From Planctomycetaceae bacterium (GTDB lineage Bacteria > Planctomycetota > Planctomycetia > Planctomycetales > Planctomycetaceae), in NCBI GenBank assembly GCA_023258825.1, contig JALQWE010000095.1, forward strand, positions 1-10,069: DNA of 10,069 nt, in the 5' to 3' direction. The translations under genes and the position numbers were made by a program. This document shows positions 6,504 through 10,069 of the stretch, in pieces. Numbering within the stretch: the stretch's first letter is position 1; each line of letters begins with the position of its first letter. Below the pieces are notes generated by a model that made no database searches, was not told the DNA's origin, and saw nothing but the letters and a program-made list of their open reading frames with translations.

Positions 6504-7413
6504 TCGAGGTCCCCATCCATGAGCCGGTAATTGAACATCCTGCGGCCAGTGGCTACACGCTCTGCCTGCCTTTTTGAACCACGACAAGACCTACCCACAC
6601 GACCCCATGGTTCCGGCCAATGGCTCCGGGAGGTGAAAATTGCCGTTCCCGGAATCCTTCAGTCGACCGCTCGGACTGTTCTTTGTGCACCGCCACTGTG
6701 GACTGAGCACGTCGCCCTGCGTTCTCTGAAAAAGGATCCCTCACGGGAATTCCCGGCTCACACCATCAACCCAACCTGACTAACACGAGCGCAAAGAACA
6801 GTCGTGCAACAGCATTTGGCGATACATCCCTGATCTGCGGCAGACCTGGGTGTCTGTGCGTGATCCGCGAATTCTACGCGGGGAAAGTCTACCGGGTTAC
6901 TCGGCGATTGAAAACTGAAGCCCGCCATTTCCCGGAAAACTGTGTGACATCTTCGGGGCGGAAACTCAGTGGCCAGCCCACGATTCCTGTTCTCTCGCGG
7001 CCACCATCCGCACCTGCCAGGGCTCCCGAACATCGTCCAGCTTCCAAACAGTGCAATGGCCGTTATGACCCGCCCGGAATAGCCCAATTCCACCTATTCC
7101 CTGCCCGCAATTCCCCACTTTTTGCCCCGCTCAGGTTACACTGTCTTTTGGAATACGATTCCCGCGAATCGCAGGCCTCACCGTCCACCTGACGGCTCTC
7201 TCTTCCACAGTAAATCCAACTGGATCGCCAACAGGACGCCCCACCAACCGCACAGTGTGTCTTTCACTGTTAATTCCTCGTTCAAAAATGTGCTGAACCG
7301 GCCACAGCAGTCGCTCTTCGGTGACTCGGCCGCGTCAGTCCCCTGCCCGCGTCGCCGGGTCCACAGTCGCTTCGGCCGCGTTCGGCTTCACCCTTCTCAG
7401 GACGACAACTTCG
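6504..7413. other. 910-base gene-free divergent region between fabH and the cupin gene
   Basis: I find no credible gene here. The open frames on both strands give low-complexity Arg/Pro/Ser strings with no domain, and no tRNA or rRNA-like segment is visible. Structures seen are a 7-bp stem (TCCGGGA 6625-6631 with TCCCGGA 6647-6653, 15-base loop) upstream of fabH, and a perfect 12-base palindrome CGGGAATTCCCG (6744-6755). Promoters for fabH and the cupin gene must lie here, but I could not place them with confidence. It could hide a small RNA or a decayed gene. Confidence 0.55.
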
Positions 7414-7830
7414 ATGAAATGGATCGCCGCCACTGATTCCGGATTGATCCCGGCATCGCACGAAGACCCCCGTGCCCCCGGTGTGCTCAAGCGAGTGATC
7501 GCGACCCGCGATGCGTTCCAGCAGGGCCACGTGCAGATGCTGAACTGGGCTGTCCTGCCCGGCCATTCGTCCTTCCAGCGACACTTTCACCAGGATATGC
7601 AGGAAGTCTTCATCCTGCTGTCCGGGGAAGTGGAAATGCGGGTCGCGACCGAGTGTCGTGTGCTGCGTCCCGGTGACACAGTGATCGTGGATCCGGGTGA
7701 GATTCACCAGATGCGAAATCTGCAGGCCGAGGAAGCTCAGTATCTCGTCTTCGGAATTTCCTCCGGGCAGGGCGGTCAGACAATTGTCGTGGGCCCGGAC
7801 AAAAGCCATGCTTCCGGGACACCCGGTTGA
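7414..7830 (+). CDS. Single-domain cupin protein, substrate unknown
   Basis: The 138-residue product is a small cupin, a beta-barrel that usually binds a divalent metal. Motif 1 is present as HFH (His57, His59) followed by Glu64 and Gly71 in QEVFILLSGE. Motif 2 is present as PGEIHQMRN with His98. Together these give the full three-His/one-Glu metal set. The reaction cannot be told from the sequence: cupins of this size include dioxygenases, isomerases and sensory proteins. I chose the ATG at 7414. An upstream GTG (7321) would add 31 residues with no cupin similarity. A weak AGGA lies 11 bases before the ATG. The macrodomain gene starts 85 bases downstream on the same strand, so co-transcription is possible but not proven. 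Confidence 0.85.
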   Translation: MKWIAATDSGLIPASHEDPRAPGVLKRVIATRDAFQQGHVQMLNWAVLPGHSSFQRHFHQDMQEVFILLSGEVEMRVATECRVLRPGDTVIVDPGEIHQMRNLQAEEAQYLVFGISSGQGGQTIVVGPDKSHASGTPG

Positions 7831-7915
7831 ACTTGCCCCGATTCTCCCTTCCTCCAGGCGTCCTGAAGAATTCCCCGCTGCGAAACTCAGGTTCTGACAC
7901 AGAAACGACAGACTC

Positions 7916-8458
7916 ATGATCGTAAAACTCGGTCCCTGCCGACTCGAACTGGTTCAGGGCGACATTACCCAACAGCATGTCGATGCCATCGTCAATGCTG
8001 CCAACAGCAGGCTGGCCGGCGGCGGCGGGGTCGATGGAGCCATTCATCAGGCGGGTGGTCCGGAAATCCTGCGCGAAACAGCCGCCAAATATCCCGAGGG
8101 TTGTGCGACCGGCAATGCGGTAGTGACGACCGCCGGACACCTGCCGGCACGCTATGTCTTTCATGCCGTCGGCCCGATCTGGAAAGGGGGACGCCAGGGT
8201 GAACCAGAGCAGCTGGCTTCTGCCTGCCGCGCCTGCCTGTTTCATGCCATTGAACATCACTGCGACAGCATTGCTTTTCCCGCCATCAGCGCCGGTGCCT
8301 ACGGTTACCCACTGGACCTCGCCGCCAATAACCTGATCAAGACCACCATGGACTTTGTTCGCTGGCATCAGAAGCCGGCACTCGTCCGCTTTGTGCTGTT
8401 TGATCAGGGCACATGGGGCGCCTTCGCCCGCGCTGTCGAGGAAGTCGTGCCGCGATGA
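7916..8458 (+). CDS. YmdB-type macrodomain protein (O-acetyl-ADP-ribose deacetylase family)
   Basis: The 180-residue protein is a complete single macrodomain of the YmdB/MacroD type, which hydrolyses O-acetyl-ADP-ribose and removes ADP-ribose from acidic side chains. The ADP-ribose pocket is clear: GDITQQHVDAIVNAANS (15-31) with Asn30, the Gly-rich GGGGVDGAIH (35-44) with catalytic-type Asp40, HAVGPIW (83-89), and the phosphate loop FPAISAGAYGYP (121-132). Asn30 and Asp40 correspond to E. coli YmdB Asn25 and Asp35. The ATG at 7916 puts the first strand at the normal place, and no strong Shine-Dalgarno sequence is seen. The stop overlaps the next gene's start (ATGA at 8455-8458), so the hydrolase is translationally coupled. 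The family is sure. The physiological substrate is not known from sequence. Confidence 0.93.
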   Translation: MIVKLGPCRLELVQGDITQQHVDAIVNAANSRLAGGGGVDGAIHQAGGPEILRETAAKYPEGCATGNAVVTTAGHLPARYVFHAVGPIWKGGRQGEPEQLASACRACLFHAIEHHCDSIAFPAISAGAYGYPLDLAANNLIKTTMDFVRWHQKPALVRFVLFDQGTWGAFARAVEEVVPR

Positions 8459-9348
8459 GCGATGCCCAGTTTCGTGAGTTCATCGCGTCCGACGGATATC
8501 CGATTCGCTTCCGTCACTGGCCCTCCGCCACTCGTCACGGTGTGATCCTCGCTCTGCACGGAATTCAAAGCCACTCGGGCTGGTACAAGTACTCCTCCCG
8601 CCGGCTCGCTGAGGCCGGTTTCGATGTGTACTTCGCGGATCGCCGAGGATCCGGGTTCAATGGTCGCCAACGAGGCCATGCAGCTCATGGACTCAGGCTG
8701 GTGCAGGATGTCCGCGCACTCCGCCAACTCGCGCTCGCCGAACATGCCCCCGATACGCCCGTCACGATCCTCGGACTCAGCTGGGGCGCAAAAACCGCTG
8801 CCGCCGCCGCCTGCCTGTTTCCCGAAGAATTCCAGCGCCTCGTGCTGCTGTACCCCGGAATACTCCCGCGTCTGAAATTCACCCTCAAACAGAAAATCCA
8901 GCTGGCACTCGCACGGAAACTGGAAGTGGTCCGCAAGTCCATCCCCATCCCGCTGGAGGATCCCGCACTCTTCACCTCAGTCCGCGAGTGGCAGCAGTTC
9001 ATCGAAGACGACCCGCTCGCTCTGCACACCGTCACCAGCGCACTGCTGAATTCCGGCCGGGACCTCGATCAGATCGTCAACAGTCAGTTTCACGAGCTGC
9101 AGATTCCCACGCTGCTGATGCTGGCTGAGCACGATCAGATCGTGGACAACGAAGCCACTCAGCACCTGGCCGCCCGCCTGCGCACTTCTCAACTGACCAT
9201 TCGCACATGGCCCAATGCCCGACATACACTGGAATTCGAACCGCAACGCGATCAGATCTTCAATGAACTGATCCACTGGCTTGGAGCCTGCTGTGCTTCG
9301 GATCTCAGTCGCCAGCCACCAGATGCCCGCCCGGATTCCCGAAGGTAA
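8455..9348 (+). CDS. Alpha/beta hydrolase (monoglyceride lipase/lysophospholipase-like)
   Basis: The 297-residue protein has the alpha/beta hydrolase order of the serine aminopeptidase S33/Hydrolase_4 group. The oxyanion segment is LHGIQSHSGWY (34-44) and the DRRGSG turn is at 63-68. The nucleophile elbow is GLSWG with Ser109. The acid is Asp227 in LAEHDQIVDN and the catalytic His257 lies in NARHTLEFE. There is no signal peptide, so it is probably cytoplasmic. Substrates in this group are monoacylglycerols, lysophospholipids and other small esters, and the actual one cannot be read. The ATG at 8455 overlaps the macrodomain stop by ATGA. An in-frame ATG at 8413 lies inside the macrodomain gene and adds only 14 basic residues. 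The coupling suggests the two hydrolases work in one process. Confidence 0.9.
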   Translation: MSDAQFREFIASDGYPIRFRHWPSATRHGVILALHGIQSHSGWYKYSSRRLAEAGFDVYFADRRGSGFNGRQRGHAAHGLRLVQDVRALRQLALAEHAPDTPVTILGLSWGAKTAAAAACLFPEEFQRLVLLYPGILPRLKFTLKQKIQLALARKLEVVRKSIPIPLEDPALFTSVREWQQFIEDDPLALHTVTSALLNSGRDLDQIVNSQFHELQIPTLLMLAEHDQIVDNEATQHLAARLRTSQLTIRTWPNARHTLEFEPQRDQIFNELIHWLGACCASDLSRQPPDARPDSRR

Positions 9349-9430
9349 TCTCTGATTTGCCGGCCACTGCTGTGCTCAAGTTCACCCCGTTCAAGTTCCC
9401 TGGGCCCACGTCTGCGGTCACCAGACCGGC

Positions 9431-9475
9431 AAAACGAAAAGAAGCACGTGGACCATACCGGTGCACACGTGCTTC
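9431..9475 (-). terminator. Intrinsic terminator of the glutathione peroxidase gene
   Basis: Read on the minus strand, GAAGCACGTG (9475-9466) and CACGTGCTTC (9450-9441) form a perfect 10-bp stem with a 15-base loop. It is followed at once by TTTTCGTTTT (9440-9431). It starts 50 bases after the peroxidase stop. Stem plus T tract is the standard Rho-independent form. The plus-strand side lacks a T run, so it mainly serves the minus-strand gene, though the hairpin also separates it from the convergent hydrolase. Confidence 0.85.
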
Positions 9476-9525
9476 CTGTCTCAATTTGTGCCGAGCGTTC
9501 GTGGCCCGACAATGCTCAACAAAAA

Positions 9526-10069
9526 CTACTTCTTCAATTCAGCTTCAATCGCCGTCAGCACTTCCGCAGCATCCGGCTTCACGCGTGGGGCAAAGCGGGC
9601 AGCCACTTTGCCGTCCTTGCCCACGATGAACTTCTCAAAGTTCCAGCTGATGTCGTCGGTCTTCTCAGACTTGCTCTTCAGGAATGCATACAGCGCATCC
9701 TGCTTTGCGCCGTTCACATCCACTTTGCTCATCATCGGAAACGTGACGCTGTACTTCGATGAACAAAACTGCTTGATGTCCTTCTCTGTGCCCGGCTCCT
9801 GACCACCGAACTGATTGCAGGGGACACCAATCACAACCAAACCCTTGTCCGCGTACTTCTCGTGCAGCGACTGCAACTGCGTGTACTGCGGAGTCAATCC
9901 GCACTGGCTGGCCACGTTGACGATCAACAGGACTTTGCCCTTGTAGTCCGCCAGTTTGACGTCCTTGCCGTCGATCGACTTCATCTGAAACTCGTGCACA
10001 GAATCCGCCGCCATCGCTGCTCCCCCGGTCATACAAGCCAATGTCAAAGCCAGTGTCTGCCAGAACTTC
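9526..10069 (-). CDS. Exported glutathione peroxidase-family protein (2-Cys, thioredoxin-dependent type), start just outside the window
   Basis: The enzyme reduces hydrogen and organic peroxides. The active-site tetrad is complete: peroxidatic Cys in NVASQCG, Gln in FGGQEPG, and Trp-Asn in ISWNFEKF. Counting from a Met one codon beyond the edge, these are Cys57, Gln91, Trp143 and Asn144. A further Cys103 (QFCSSKY) sits where thioredoxin-dependent GPx enzymes carry the resolving cysteine, so thioredoxin is a likelier reductant than glutathione. The frame stays open to the right edge and reads KFWQTLALTLACMTGGAAMA before ADS, a Sec signal peptide with a likely AMA|AD cleavage site. The base at the edge (G on this strand) fits an ATG just outside. 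A TTG at 10047 would cut the signal in half and is rejected as start. Cys13 does not form a proper lipobox. Location is therefore periplasmic or otherwise extracytoplasmic, by inference. A T-tailed terminator follows. Confidence 0.92.
   Translation of the reverse strand, partial: KFWQTLALTLACMTGGAAMAADSVHEFQMKSIDGKDVKLADYKGKVLLIVNVASQCGLTPQYTQLQSLHEKYADKGLVVIGVPCNQFGGQEPGTEKDIKQFCSSKYSVTFPMMSKVDVNGAKQDALYAFLKSKSEKTDDISWNFEKFIVGKDGKVAARFAPRVKPDAAEVLTAIEAELKK

Noticed and set aside
7610..8368. Minus-strand open frame of 252 codons
   Set aside because: It lies opposite the cupin and macrodomain genes, both of which have complete signature motifs.
10006..10047. Lipoprotein signal for the peroxidase (Cys at position 13)
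   Set aside because: The residues before the Cys (Thr-Leu-Ala) do not match a lipobox, and the hydrophobic part continues to a normal AMA|AD cleavage site.

Overview
The window is about 10 kb of moderately GC-rich bacterial chromosome. It carries ordinary metabolic and stress genes and no phage, plasmid, IS, CRISPR or RNA gene that I can see. The gene mix (a LutA/LutB-type iron-sulfur pair, a stand-alone KAS III, a YmdB-type macrodomain, many genes with little Shine-Dalgarno signal, long non-coding gaps) fits a planctomycete. That assignment is inference from style and protein flavour, not from a marker gene.

Layout, left to right. A 5'-truncated cysteine synthase (2-841, +) is followed by a hairpin. 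A minus-strand run then reads right to left: lutA (4249-3500), lutB (3390-1984), an SRPBCC-fold protein (1927-1469) and a small two-helix membrane protein (1472-1194) that overlaps it by ATGA. The lutA-lutB gap holds two mutually exclusive hairpins. Divergent from lutA is a yqgE/algH gene (4711-5289, +). It is preceded by a perfect extended -10 promoter and, further upstream, by a pair of REP-like palindromes in inverted orientation. yqgE converges on a fabH-like KAS III gene (5376-6503, -), with a hairpin between the two. fabH is followed by a 910-base gene-free divergent region. Next comes a plus-strand set: a cupin (7414-7830), a YmdB-type macrodomain (7916-8458) and an alpha/beta hydrolase (8455-9348, ATGA overlap with the macrodomain gene). 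A convergent secreted glutathione peroxidase (9526 to beyond the right edge, -) has a textbook intrinsic terminator.

Functional themes: LutAB would feed electrons from L-lactate oxidation, but the usual third partner LutC is not next to them. CysK makes cysteine, and the exported peroxidase is of the 2-Cys thioredoxin-dependent type. The macrodomain and hydrolase are translationally coupled and probably act on related ester or acyl substrates. I found no convincing new multi-gene system. The points most worth a second look are the inverted REP-like pair, the lutAB operon ending in an SRPBCC/membrane pair instead of lutC, and the macrodomain-hydrolase coupling.
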